Origin: DTU018 sp029550685 | GTDB taxonomy: Bacteria > Bacillota > Syntrophomonadia > Syntrophomonadales > Syntrophomonadaceae | Assembly: GCA_035412805.1 (NCBI GenBank) | Contig: DAONVO010000085.1 | Location: forward strand, 1-9,549 | Direction of reading: 5' to 3' | Length of the DNA stretch: 9,549 nucleotides | Shown: positions 1 through 6,373 of the stretch, piece after piece | Numbering within the stretch: position 1 is the stretch's first letter | Layout: the number at the start of each line of letters is the position of its first letter | The notes under the pieces: model-generated | Seen by the model: only the letters and a program-made list of their open reading frames with translations | The model's database searches: none | What the model was told of the DNA's origin: nothing | Made by a program: the position numbers and the translations under genes

Positions 1-69
1 AAATATTATTTTTCTAAGACCAGGAGTTCCCCCTACTAAATCTTGACACAGACCAAGCTCGAGTTCACT

Positions 70-98
70 TTGACTTGCCCCGACAGTTTTGCTATAAT
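70..98 (+). promoter_or_regulatory. Promoter of tRNA-Arg
   Basis: A -35 box TTGACT (70-75) and a perfect -10 box TATAAT (93-98) are separated by exactly 17 bp. A TG one base before the -10 (90-91) makes it an extended -10 promoter. The expected transcription start is near 105, about ten bases before the mature tRNA. This fits a strong housekeeping sigma factor promoter for a stable RNA. Confidence 0.85.
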
Positions 99-114
99 CA
101 TAAACGCATCATAT

Positions 115-189
115 GCGCCCGTAGCTCAGTGGATAGAGCACCGGCCTCCGGAGCCGGGAGCGGAGGTTCGATCCCTCTCGGGCGTACCA
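115..189 (+). tRNA. tRNA-Arg (anticodon CCG)
   Basis: A complete cloverleaf can be drawn. The acceptor stem is 115-121 paired with 179-185 (one G-U at the end), followed by discriminator A186 and an encoded CCA at 187-189. The D-arm region holds TAGCTCAGTGGATAGAGCA. The anticodon stem CCGGC/GCCGG (141-145/153-157) closes a seven-base loop with anticodon CCG at 148-150, which reads the arginine codon CGG. The T-arm contains GGTTCGATCC. The gene stands alone between its own promoter and terminator. I see no duplicated tRNA 3' end in the window that would mark an integrated element. Confidence 0.96.
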
Positions 190-203
190 TTAAGAAAAAA
201 ATC

Positions 204-240
204 AGCACTTTCAAGTCGACTGAAAGTGCTTTTTTATTTT
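204..240 (+). terminator. Intrinsic terminator of tRNA-Arg
   Basis: A perfect 10-bp stem AGCACTTTCA/TGAAAGTGCT (204-213/221-230) with a seven-base loop is followed directly by TTTTTATTTT. It lies 14 bases after the tRNA CCA end, so it ends a monocistronic tRNA transcript. Confidence 0.93.
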
Positions 241-334
241 GACAGGAGTTTTGGGGTCACGCATTTATATGATTAGCTTTTAGATCCACTCTTTTTCTTA
301 CCCGTCCCTTTGCCTTTTCACTCTAAACATTTCA

Positions 335-862
335 TCATGACCTAAAGTCTCCTGTATTTAACTTCTTCCATTTCCTAATCTTGCTGCGGAAGGATTTGAA
401 CGGGGCAACCGTATTAATATGAACCCATTTCCACACGGGCCAATTGGATGGTGTTGAAGATGCCCATTTGCGGCTGCCTGCGGTGAAAACATCTTCTTCT
501 GTAAATCCATCAAGCCATTGAACAAAAACAGTTACTTTTTCTTTAAATAAATCCCTTAATTCAGCCAGAGATTATGAGGAAAACCTGTCATAAAAGCTCT
601 GGTACAAAGCGCCTAGATTATTCCACTTGTAGCCTTCACAAGGGGTAACTACCTGCTTCCCTTCTGCTTCTTTCTTATCCCATCCCATGATCAAGTCAAG
701 CCAGCCCAGCTGGTAAGCAATCATCTGAGCTGGTGTTCTGTCTACACCGTCTATTAGCTTGTCTTTATCATCCTCTTTGAGCTCCAAAAATTCATTGATA
801 AACAGATCCGCTGTTTTTTCAATCTCTGCGATAAGAGCCTTTTTACTTTCATAACCCTGCAT
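335..862 (-). pseudogene. ClbS/DfsB-family (DUF1706) protein, interrupted by an in-frame stop
   Basis: The reading frame starts at ATG 862 behind a good Shine-Dalgarno sequence AAGGGAG (871-877, spacing 8). Upstream in-frame ATGs lack such a site. The N-terminal half matches the DUF1706/ClbS/DfsB four-helix-bundle family, with motifs such as DGVDRTPAQ and YQLGWLDLI, then NNLGALYQSFYD. A TAA stop at 572-574 falls after residue 96. The same frame then continues without a shift through SLAELRDLF, RKWAS and WPVWKWVHINTVAPFK to KIRKWKKLN, and ends at TGA 335-337. The restored length of about 175 residues is normal for the family. The stop sits where relatives often have Tyr before SL-EL, so a Tyr-to-stop change (TAT or TAC to TAA) is likely; that is inference. 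ClbS itself protects against colibactin by hydrolysing its cyclopropane, but most family members have no known substrate. A 96-residue fragment might still be made. A sequencing error is the alternative explanation. Confidence 0.85.
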
Positions 863-967
863 AATATCTACTCCCTTCATCTTTTTCATGACCAAGAATG
901 TTCGGCATCTTGGATCGAATCATTCTATTTTTAACGCTTTGGCAACAGGTTCTTTTCAGCGAACATT

Positions 968-998
968 TCGATAATAGATCTATTCGTCCCATTATCGA
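968..998. promoter_or_regulatory. Possible operator: nested dyad symmetries
   Basis: In the 217-bp spacer between the divergent ClbS/DfsB pseudogene and the gene at 1080 there is a perfect 12-bp palindrome AATAGATCTATT (973-984). It overlaps an inverted repeat TCGATAAT/ATTATCGA (968-975/991-998). The AT-rich dyads lie 40-70 bases upstream of a TATAAT (1036-1041) that could be the -10 box for the plus-strand gene, although its -35 (TTGGTA at 1011, 19-bp spacing) is poor. A repressor site is a reasonable guess; nothing in the sequence proves it. Confidence 0.3.
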
Positions 999-1079
999 TT
1001 ATAGATTATATTGGTAATGTCTTCCCATTTAACCATATAATGATATATACTGTAGATATCAAAATGAGGAGAATTGGCG

Positions 1080-2048
1080 ATGCTCCAATCAAAGTGGGTT
1101 CGTATCCTTGTAAAAATCATATTAATCTGGTTGGTAATCACTGTCTATTTTTATTTCCAGCATCCGGTGGTTTATCGTTGTCTTAATATAGGCGCCAATA
1201 TTCCTATGGGTGATGGTCAACTCCTTATCCATGAGATCCAGGTCAGTAATCTTGATGAAGAGCAACGGAATACCTGGTTGGAAAATGAAGAAATGCCCTG
1301 GCGCATTAAAATATTGTATAAATTGCATGAGCGGGGGCTTCCTTTGTCCTGGCAAAACCCGGTTTATAAGGTACTGATGTTTTACAGCTGGCCCCCGCTG
1401 GCAGATGACTACTGGACCTACAGGATATGTGGAACCTATATTTCCCCGGAAGACATTGAAACGTCGGGATCAGTCCTAGACAAATTTTCACTTTACATTT
1501 ACCCAGCTTTGAATGGGGGCGGCAATGGCAGTCAATGGGAAGAAACTTTGCGCAATGCAGCGATGATTGTTACTAGGGGCAAAATAGAGCCACAACAACT
1601 CGATCAACATCTGATGATAAACATTGTTGACAAAGAAAATGACCGGACCACCAGGCTGGTAATAACTCCCCAGTGGCAAAAAGAAAGATTGATATATGGG
1701 GCCTCACGGAGCAACCAGTATAAAAGTCCGGCTGAGCCGGTGGTAAAATTTATGAACAAGATTTATGCCGGTGAGCCCCAGCAGGCGCGAGATTATGTAT
1801 TAACAGAGCTGCGCACTAAATTCCCTCTGCCTGATCCCAGTGAACAACTTAATGAGCAGAACATCGATATAGTAGGTCACTTGAGCTGGATCGATATATA
1901 TAATGACTACCTCAACGTTTACCGGATGGACGCGGAAGTCGGAAAACCCAGTGAAAACAGTTTTGTCCCGGTTCAAAAACTCACCTTTTATATAATCATA
2001 GATCAGGAAGGTAATTATAAAATCATCGACTGGAAACCTGCCGATTAA
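1080..2048 (+). CDS. Membrane-anchored protein of unknown function
   Basis: A 322-residue protein that I do not recognise as a named family. ATG 1080 is preferred over the in-frame TTG at 1074 because the Shine-Dalgarno AGGAG (1067-1071) is 8 bases from the ATG but only 2 from the TTG. Residues about 8-26 form one hydrophobic helix after a short basic N-terminus (K5, R8, K11), so the rest is probably outside the membrane. The middle part (about 40-210) is rich in aromatic residues and predicted beta strands, with a Gly-rich stretch NGGGNGS near 150. The last 105 residues begin with a helix ending AGEPQQARDYV and finish with YIIIDQEGNYKIIDWKPAD. That pattern resembles NTF2-like or DUF4829-type domains of Firmicutes extracellular proteins, a weak structural impression only. 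The gene stands alone; its 3' end converges on the EamA transporter with a 62-bp gap and no clear terminator. Confidence 0.85.
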   Translation: MLQSKWVRILVKIILIWLVITVYFYFQHPVVYRCLNIGANIPMGDGQLLIHEIQVSNLDEEQRNTWLENEEMPWRIKILYKLHERGLPLSWQNPVYKVLMFYSWPPLADDYWTYRICGTYISPEDIETSGSVLDKFSLYIYPALNGGGNGSQWEETLRNAAMIVTRGKIEPQQLDQHLMINIVDKENDRTTRLVITPQWQKERLIYGASRSNQYKSPAEPVVKFMNKIYAGEPQQARDYVLTELRTKFPLPDPSEQLNEQNIDIVGHLSWIDIYNDYLNVYRMDAEVGKPSENSFVPVQKLTFYIIIDQEGNYKIIDWKPAD

Positions 2049-2110
2049 CTATTGCATGCAATATCAGCTTTGGAACCGTTTGGATGGGTTATATCGCTTT
2101 GCCTGCTAAC

Positions 2111-3046
2111 TTACGCTGCTGACTCCTTTGTTGCGTCCGGTTTTGACTTAAGATTGAGCAAAATGATGGCTGACACCACAAGGCACATTCCCGTAAATCC
2201 TCCAATCGTCGGTACTTCCCTGAATAGTAGCAGCCCAAATAATGTGGCCATCACTGGCTCGATAGAGGACATGATCGAAGCTTTGCTGGTCTCTACATAT
2301 TTCAGACCAACCAGATACGACAAATTCGGAATCAATGTGGTAACCAGGCCAAAGGTGATCATAGGCAGAATCGCCATGATCCCACCCGTTTTCACTGCTC
2401 CGGTAATCTGCCCAAAATCAGCCAAGAGTACACAAGGGATTAGCGCAAAAGCAAATGTGTAAAATGATATCGTCGAGCCGTTGTAGCCGTATGCTACCGC
2501 AAATTTGGAAAACACCGTAAAAATGGCATAGCTCATACCGGAAAGGATACCGATGACAAAGGCCTGGCCTGTCAGTCCCCCGCCGCCGCCGGTTAACACA
2601 CCGCTTACCATGATACAACCAGCGAAGGCCAATGCAAGTGCAACCAGCTTCCTACCTGTCAGCTTCTCACCGAACAGAGGCACCGAAAATATCGCTACGA
2701 AGATGGGAGCCGTATACAATAGGATCGCTGCGATAGAAAGTGAGGATACGGCGATGGTTTTGTAATAACAAAGGTTGTAAAGGGTGGTGCCCAAGCAACC
2801 TGTACCGAAAAAACACCAGATATCCTTTAGCTTGATTCTAAATAAACTTCTGTCTTTTATAAATATCAAAAGAGCGAAAATAATCACAGAAATTATGGTG
2901 CGAACAGTAGCAATCTGCATGGCAAATAATCCCCATTCATTGAACCAACGGACAAAAATCCCCGCAGTTCCCCAACAAGAGCCGGCAAGAATGACGAAAA
3001 GCGGAGCAAATCGCTGCTGTATATCAGTCGTCCTCCTTTGAAACAA
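2111..3046 (-). CDS. EamA/DMT-family transporter (10-TM drug/metabolite exporter type)
   Basis: An integral membrane protein of about 311 residues with two EamA repeats (about residues 14-147 and 162-298), roughly ten hydrophobic helices in all. Each repeat ends with a typical motif: YTAPIFVAIFSVPLFGEKLT near 111-130 and SIEPVMATLFGLLLFREVPT near 261-280. Family members export metabolites, amino acids or drugs; the substrate cannot be read from sequence. An unusual Gly run (TGGGGG) lies in the loop between the repeats. The start is uncertain. The only canonical start in frame is TTG 3046, but the perfect AGGAGG (3032-3037) lies inside that reading, as codons 4-5. It is 9 bases upstream of an ATA codon at 3020-3022 that directly precedes QQRFAPLF, where the first helix begins. 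I give the TTG coordinates; translation may really start at ATA 3022, giving 303 residues. No good promoter was seen upstream. Confidence 0.92.
   Translation of the reverse strand: MFQRRTTDIQQRFAPLFVILAGSCWGTAGIFVRWFNEWGLFAMQIATVRTIISVIIFALLIFIKDRSLFRIKLKDIWCFFGTGCLGTTLYNLCYYKTIAVSSLSIAAILLYTAPIFVAIFSVPLFGEKLTGRKLVALALAFAGCIMVSGVLTGGGGGLTGQAFVIGILSGMSYAIFTVFSKFAVAYGYNGSTISFYTFAFALIPCVLLADFGQITGAVKTGGIMAILPMITFGLVTTLIPNLSYLVGLKYVETSKASIMSSIEPVMATLFGLLLFREVPTIGGFTGMCLVVSAIILLNLKSKPDATKESAA
3032..3037 (-). promoter_or_regulatory. Perfect Shine-Dalgarno without a canonical start codon
   Basis: AAAGGAGG on the minus strand is the best ribosome binding site near the EamA gene. The in-frame codons after it are ACG ACT GAT ATA CAG, so ATA is the only start-like codon at normal spacing (9 bases). 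A CTG at spacing 4 is out of frame. Either this gene uses the rare AUA start, or its start codon has mutated. Confidence 0.6.
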
Positions 3047-3293
3047 TCTATCTTTTTACTTATTTGACCACAGACTCGCCTGCATGTGACTAGATAGTGT
3101 GATTTCGTCCCTCTGCGAACTATACAGCGTTATTGTATGCCTTTAATCCATTTTTTCTTCATCGCTCATATTGATTTCATCTTGACGTTACCAAGTTTGG
3201 TATTACAAAACTCAAGATCGTAAAACCGATCCAGGGCCGTGCAAGAAAGTACAAAAATAGCGGGCTTTTCACCTGCTTAATCAGGAGGTACGT

Positions 3294-3396
3294 CAAGATG
3301 CGCAATGCCGGAATAAAAATGGCAATTGTTCCTGGTATAGAACAGGATAAATTGAGCTGTTTTAGCTAAACATTATTCCGGAGAAGACACATCTTG
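3294..3396. other. Nested inverted-repeat element (candidate structured RNA or mini-element)
   Basis: Successive paired arms are nested inside one another. The outer pair is CAAGATG/CATCTTG (3294-3300/3390-3396). The middle pair is CCGGAATAA/TTATTCCGG (3308-3316/3373-3381). Inside are two hairpins: CAATT..TCCTG/CAGGA..AATTG (3323-3354) and AGCT-GTTTT-AGCT (3355-3367). The order is that of a branched RNA with a closing stem, internal loops and two terminal hairpins. It matches no riboswitch class I can name. A small inverted-repeat mobile remnant is the main alternative. The strand is unknown; the plus strand would place it in the leader of the gene at 3565. Confidence 0.4.
3298..3369 (+). CDS. 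Possible 23-residue small ORF
   Basis: ATG 3298 follows a perfect AGGAGG (3283-3288) at 9-base spacing and reads 23 codons to TAA 3367-3369. The product starts MRNAGIKMAIV and ends KLSCFS. It has no signal peptide, membrane helix or run of a regulatory amino acid. The ORF lies inside the nested inverted repeats and its ATG is in the outer arm, so it might be a leader peptide whose translation affects folding. The Shine-Dalgarno could also be chance, as no promoter is evident. Confidence 0.2.
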   Translation: MRNAGIKMAIVPGIEQDKLSCFS

Positions 3397-3411
3397 CCTG
3401 TTGGCCTCTGT

Positions 3412-3440
3412 CAATAGAGAGGCTCACAGCCTCTCTATTG
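3412..3440. other. 13-bp perfect hairpin without U-tract
   Basis: CAATAGAGAGGCT (3412-3424) pairs fully with AGCCTCTCTATTG (3428-3440) across a three-base loop CAC. Neither strand has a T-run after the stem, so it is not a standard intrinsic terminator. A competing pairing exists with CCTCT at 3405-3409, giving an attenuator-like choice of structures. It may belong to the same unit as the nested repeats just upstream. Confidence 0.55.
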
Positions 3441-3564
3441 GTATTCCAGCAGCTTACTGGAACGGGTGCTGGAGTCTTAATATATTACCCACTCTCCTTC
3501 CTACTGTAAGAAATCATTATAAGACGAGTATAAATTTATAGGATTCAGTCTGGGGGGATACGGG

Positions 3565-3831
3565 ATGTGTTTTTTCAGAGAGGATGTTTATGTGGGTTAT
3601 TCCCTGGAAGAGCTGGCGAAAGTCAGGCAGGCTTTAGCCAATGCAGGCATTAAGTATTCCTATAGAGTTTTGGATCATTCCGGGCAATGGGCAGGAAGAG
3701 GTACCTACCGGGGCAGATATGGCAGCATCGGATTGAATATGAAGTATACCAAGCAATATACGGTCTCCGTAAGAAGGAAGGATTATGAACAGGCCAGCTA
3801 TCTGGTTAACAAAGCCCTGCATCAGAGATGA
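3565..3831 (+). CDS. Small DUF2007-like protein
   Basis: An 88-residue protein. ATG 3565 follows a purine-rich ribosome binding site GGGGGGA (3552-3558, spacing 6). The fold pattern looks like strand (FREDVYVGY), helix (SLEELAKVRQALANAGI), strand (KYSYRVLD), a Gly/Arg-rich loop (about 39-58), strand (QYTVSVRR) and helix (DYEQASYLVNKALH). This ferredoxin-like beta-alpha-beta layout, with the phrase pattern of a residue range acted on from one chain end to the next (LAKVRQALANAGI), resembles DUF2007-type small proteins of unknown role common in Clostridia. I could not confirm the family without a profile search. It has no signal or membrane segment, so it is cytoplasmic. It is a single-gene unit ended by the palindrome at 3855-3890, with the structured region 3294-3473 upstream. 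Confidence 0.8.
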   Translation: MCFFREDVYVGYSLEELAKVRQALANAGIKYSYRVLDHSGQWAGRGTYRGRYGSIGLNMKYTKQYTVSVRRKDYEQASYLVNKALHQR

Positions 3832-3854
3832 ACTTTAATGCTTTACCTCCCAAC

Positions 3855-3890
3855 AGGTGATAAGCAAGACAATTGTCTTGCTTATCGCCT
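3855..3890. terminator. Palindromic terminator between convergent genes
   Basis: GATAAGCAAGAC-AATT-GTCTTGCTTATC (3859-3886) is a 28-bp perfect palindrome. A G-U and three further pairs extend the stem to 3855/3890. TTTT follows on the plus strand, so it should end the gene at 3565. It lies 18 bases beyond the stop of metY and may also stop or protect that transcript from the other side, although no T-run follows on the minus strand. Confidence 0.75.
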
Positions 3891-3908
3891 TTTGGGGATT
3901 CCCTTTAG

Positions 3909-5201
3909 TTATTGATTTACTGCCTTGTTCAAAGCTTGGTCAAGATCATCAATCAAATCTTCCACATCTTCAATGCCAATAGACAAGCGAATCTGATCAG
4001 GAGTCACTCCTGCTGCCAGTTGATCCTCCGGGCTCAGTTGCGAGTGGGTAGTAGAAGCTGGATGAATCACCAGCGACTTGGCATCAGCAATATTAGCCAG
4101 CAAGGAGAATAGTTCCAGGCTGTTTATAAAGCGCTTGCCAGCCTCCAGCCCGCCCTTAATACCAAAGGTGAAAATTGAACCGGCTCCCTTGGGGAAATAT
4201 TTCTGCGCCAGATTGTAATACTTATTTCCAGGCAAACTAGGATAATTAACCCAGGAAACCCGGGAATCTTGGCTTAGCCAATCGGCAATCTTCTGTGCAT
4301 TGTTTACATGCCTTTCCACTCTGAGTGAAAGAGTCTCCAATCCCTGCAGGAACAGAAATGCATTGAAGGGACTGAGGCAGGCACCAGTATCCCGCAGCAG
4401 CTGGACCCGGGTCTTAATTATGTAGGCCGGGGCTCCTATGTCACTGGCGTAGCAGATTCCGTGATAGCTGGGATCGGGTTCGGTAAGGCCCGGGAAGCGG
4501 CCGCTGGCTGCCCAGTCGAACTTGCCTGCATCGACTATGACCCCACCAATTGATGTTCCATGGCCGCCGATGAATTTGGTGGCGGAATGAACCACTATAT
4601 CTGCCCCGTATTCGATGGGACGCAGCAGATAGGGAGTGGCAAAAGTATTATCCACGATTAGAGGCAGTCCATTTTGATGAGCTATCTCAGCTACCGCTTC
4701 TATATCAATTAAATTAATCCCTGGGTTACCGATGCTTTCAATGTATATTGCCTTAGTCTTGTCATTTATGGACTTTCTAAAGTTTTCCGGATCATCAGGA
4801 TCTACAAAAACCGTATTAATACCATAACGGGGCAAAGTATAACGGAACAGGTTATAGGTGCCTCCGTAGAGAGTGCTGGCAGAGACAATCTCATTACCGC
4901 AGCCGGCGATGTTCATTATGGCATAGGTAATTGCTGCTGATCCTGACGAAAGGGCCAGGGCACCTACTCCCCCCTCCAAGGCGGCCATTCTCTGTTCAAA
5001 TACGTCAGTGGTAGGATTCATTATCCTGGTATATATGTTTCCCGATTCCTCCAATGCAAAGAGACGGGCAGCATGTTCGGTGTCCTGGAAAACATAGGAA
5101 GTAGTTTGGTAAATAGGTACCGCTCGGGAACCGGTTACCGGGTCCGGCCTTTGACCTGCATGGACCTGCAGGGTGTCAAATTTGTAGTTCTTTTGAGTCA
5201 T
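3909..5201 (-). CDS. metY: O-acetylhomoserine sulfhydrylase (O-acetylhomoserine aminocarboxypropyltransferase)
   Basis: A cytoplasmic PLP enzyme of the Cys/Met metabolism family, 430 residues, the usual MetY length. It converts O-acetylhomoserine plus sulfide to homocysteine and acetate. Visible landmarks are the N-terminal FDTLQVHAGQ and PIYQTTSYVF, phosphate-binding Tyr57 and Arg59 in YTRI, SSGSAA at 85-90, the PLP-ring Asp184 in VDNTFATP, and the Schiff-base Lys209 in HSATKFIGGHG. The C-terminal HPASTTHSQLS (380-390) and RLSIGIEDVEDLI are also typical, and no key residue is missing. The start is ATG 5201, where MTQKNYKFDT matches family starts, with GAGG at spacing 6 and AGGAGG at 11; a longer in-frame reading upstream runs through the ribosome binding site. 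It lies 68 bp downstream of metA on the same strand with no terminator between, so the two probably share a transcript. Confidence 0.96.
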   Translation of the reverse strand: MTQKNYKFDTLQVHAGQRPDPVTGSRAVPIYQTTSYVFQDTEHAARLFALEESGNIYTRIMNPTTDVFEQRMAALEGGVGALALSSGSAAITYAIMNIAGCGNEIVSASTLYGGTYNLFRYTLPRYGINTVFVDPDDPENFRKSINDKTKAIYIESIGNPGINLIDIEAVAEIAHQNGLPLIVDNTFATPYLLRPIEYGADIVVHSATKFIGGHGTSIGGVIVDAGKFDWAASGRFPGLTEPDPSYHGICYASDIGAPAYIIKTRVQLLRDTGACLSPFNAFLFLQGLETLSLRVERHVNNAQKIADWLSQDSRVSWVNYPSLPGNKYYNLAQKYFPKGAGSIFTFGIKGGLEAGKRFINSLELFSLLANIADAKSLVIHPASTTHSQLSPEDQLAAGVTPDQIRLSIGIEDVEDLIDDLDQALNKAVNQ

Positions 5202-5269
5202 GTCATTCCTCTCCTCCTTTATCTGATGGGTTATTATCACAAGCTCCAATAACAGCCTGCGAGATTTAA

Positions 5270-6202
5270 TTACCGGTTAACGCGGGCTGGTAAAGCATTA
5301 AGATCATAGGGTGTCTCCTGGTAGACATGATAGTTCAGCCAGTTGCTGAACAACAAACTGCCGTGACTGCGCCATTTAACCATCGGTACTTGGGTAGGAT
5401 CATCATCAGGAAAATAGTTTACAGGAACGTGAATAGGAAAACCCTTAGCTATATCACGATCATATTCGGCCTTTAGACTCAAAGCTTCATATTCACAGTG
5501 ACCGAATACATAAACCTGCCGCAAGTCCTGAGTAGCTACCAGATAAAGTCCTGCTTCAGGAGAATCGGCTAATATATCCAACTCCTCTACTTTTTCAATA
5601 TCTTCCCGCCTGTTCTCGGCATGGCGAGAATGAGGAGCGTAAAACTCATCATCAAAGCCACGTAACAGCGGCACATTCTTTTTTAATACCCGGTGCCGGA
5701 AGACCCCGAACATTTTTTGCGGAAGCGGATACTTGGGAATTCCATAATGATAATAAAGACCCGCCTGGGCACCGACACAAATATGCAGGGTTGAATATAC
5801 ATGGCTTTTAGTCCATTCCATGATTTCTTTCAGTTCTTCCCAATAGGTCCACTCCTCAAAATCCAGATGCTCTACCGGGGCTCCGGTAATAATCATGCCG
5901 TCAAACTTGTTATCTTTAATTTGGGCAAAAGTCGTATAAAAGTTCTCCAAGTGTTCCTCTGGAGTGTTTTTTGATGTATGGCTTTCAGTGTGCAGCAGGG
6001 TAATTTCAGCCTGCAGAGGACTGTTGGCCAGAAGACGCAAAAGCTGGGTTTCAGTCACTATTTTCTGGGGCATCAAATTGAGAATGGCAATTTTTAAGGG
6101 TCTGATGTCCTGGTGAGTAGCCCTCTGTTCATGCATGATAAATACGTTCTCTTCTTGGAGGATACTACTGGCCGGTAAATCATCAGGAATAATGACAGGC
6201 AT
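5270..6202 (-). CDS. metA: Homoserine O-acetyltransferase (MetA family, acetyl-CoA type)
   Basis: A cytoplasmic enzyme of the MetA (HTS) glutamine-amidotransferase-like fold, 310 residues, full length. It acylates homoserine in the first committed step of methionine synthesis. Using ATG 6202 (MPVIIPDDLPA, the standard family start; Shine-Dalgarno AGAGGTGA at 6208-6215), the catalytic residues fall on canonical numbers: Cys142 in HICVGAQAG, and His235 and Glu237 in GHCEYEA. Position 111 is Glu (TGAPVEHLDFEEW). In characterised MetA proteins Glu111 goes with acetyl-CoA and Gly111 with succinyl-CoA, so the product should be O-acetylhomoserine despite the common succinyltransferase label. This fits metY directly downstream. 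The in-frame GTG at 6211 is part of the ribosome binding site and not a likely start. Confidence 0.96.
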   Translation of the reverse strand: MPVIIPDDLPASSILQEENVFIMHEQRATHQDIRPLKIAILNLMPQKIVTETQLLRLLANSPLQAEITLLHTESHTSKNTPEEHLENFYTTFAQIKDNKFDGMIITGAPVEHLDFEEWTYWEELKEIMEWTKSHVYSTLHICVGAQAGLYYHYGIPKYPLPQKMFGVFRHRVLKKNVPLLRGFDDEFYAPHSRHAENRREDIEKVEELDILADSPEAGLYLVATQDLRQVYVFGHCEYEALSLKAEYDRDIAKGFPIHVPVNYFPDDDPTQVPMVKWRSHGSLLFSNWLNYHVYQETPYDLNALPARVNR

Positions 6203-6310
6203 ACATATCACCTCTTCGTAAATATTTTGCCGAATTATAATTAGAAGCCTAGTAATTAGCCTTTTAACAAGCTTGATTTAAAGTCTATTATTTCTACTAA
6301 TATAATAGGT

Positions 6311-6339
6311 ATTATAGGGTTAATAGAACAAAATAACAA
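6311..6339 (-). promoter_or_regulatory. Promoter of metA-metY
   Basis: On the minus strand TTGTTA (6334-6339) and a perfect TATAAT (6311-6316) are 17 bp apart, placing the transcription start near 6304 and leaving a leader of about 100 bases. The leader has a loose direct repeat (plus strand TAATTAGAAGCC 6238-6249 and TAATTAGCC 6253-6261). It shows neither the conserved core of a SAM-I riboswitch nor a T-box AGGGTGG element, so how the operon is controlled is not evident. Confidence 0.75.
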
Positions 6340-6373
6340 GTTTTTTTTCAGCTTTAATCTATTAATTCTGAGA

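Larger units (their letters stand above)
3047..3564. other. 518-bp intergenic region with extensive dyad symmetry
   Basis: No conventional protein gene is visible on either strand. From left to right it holds a near-perfect dyad TACCAA-GT-TTGGTA (3189-3202) and a small hairpin AGCGGG/CCTGCT with a seven-base loop. Then come a perfect AGGAGG (3283-3288) in front of a 23-codon ORF, a set of nested inverted repeats (3294-3396), a 13-bp hairpin (3412-3440) and a TCCAGCA/TGCTGGA hairpin (3445-3451/3467-3473). The part from 3474 to 3564 is AT-rich leader for the gene at 3565, with TATAAG (3518) and TATAAA (3529) as possible but unsupported -10 boxes. Confidence 0.7.

Noticed and set aside
43..48. 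TTGACA as -35 of the tRNA promoter
   Set aside because: There is no -10 at a 16-18 bp distance. The TTGACT at 70-75 is correctly spaced from TATAAT 93-98.
43..276. 77-codon plus-strand ORF across the tRNA region
   Set aside because: It runs through the tRNA and its terminator and has no ribosome binding site; it is a chance frame.
2050..2063. 14-bp palindrome TATTGCATGCAATA just after the stop of the gene at 1080
   Set aside because: It is too short and has no T-run for a terminator; with no other context it could be chance.
2052..2462. 136-codon plus-strand ORF
   Set aside because: It is antisense to the EamA gene, whose membrane pattern is clearly the coding one.
6203..6310. SAM riboswitch or T-box in the metA leader
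   Set aside because: I searched by eye and found no SAM-I core motifs, no T-box AGGGTGG sequence and no terminator hairpin; the leader is also only about 100 bases long.
6341..6348. T8 run as a plus-strand terminator tail
   Set aside because: No stable hairpin precedes it on the plus strand, and no plus-strand gene is upstream of it.
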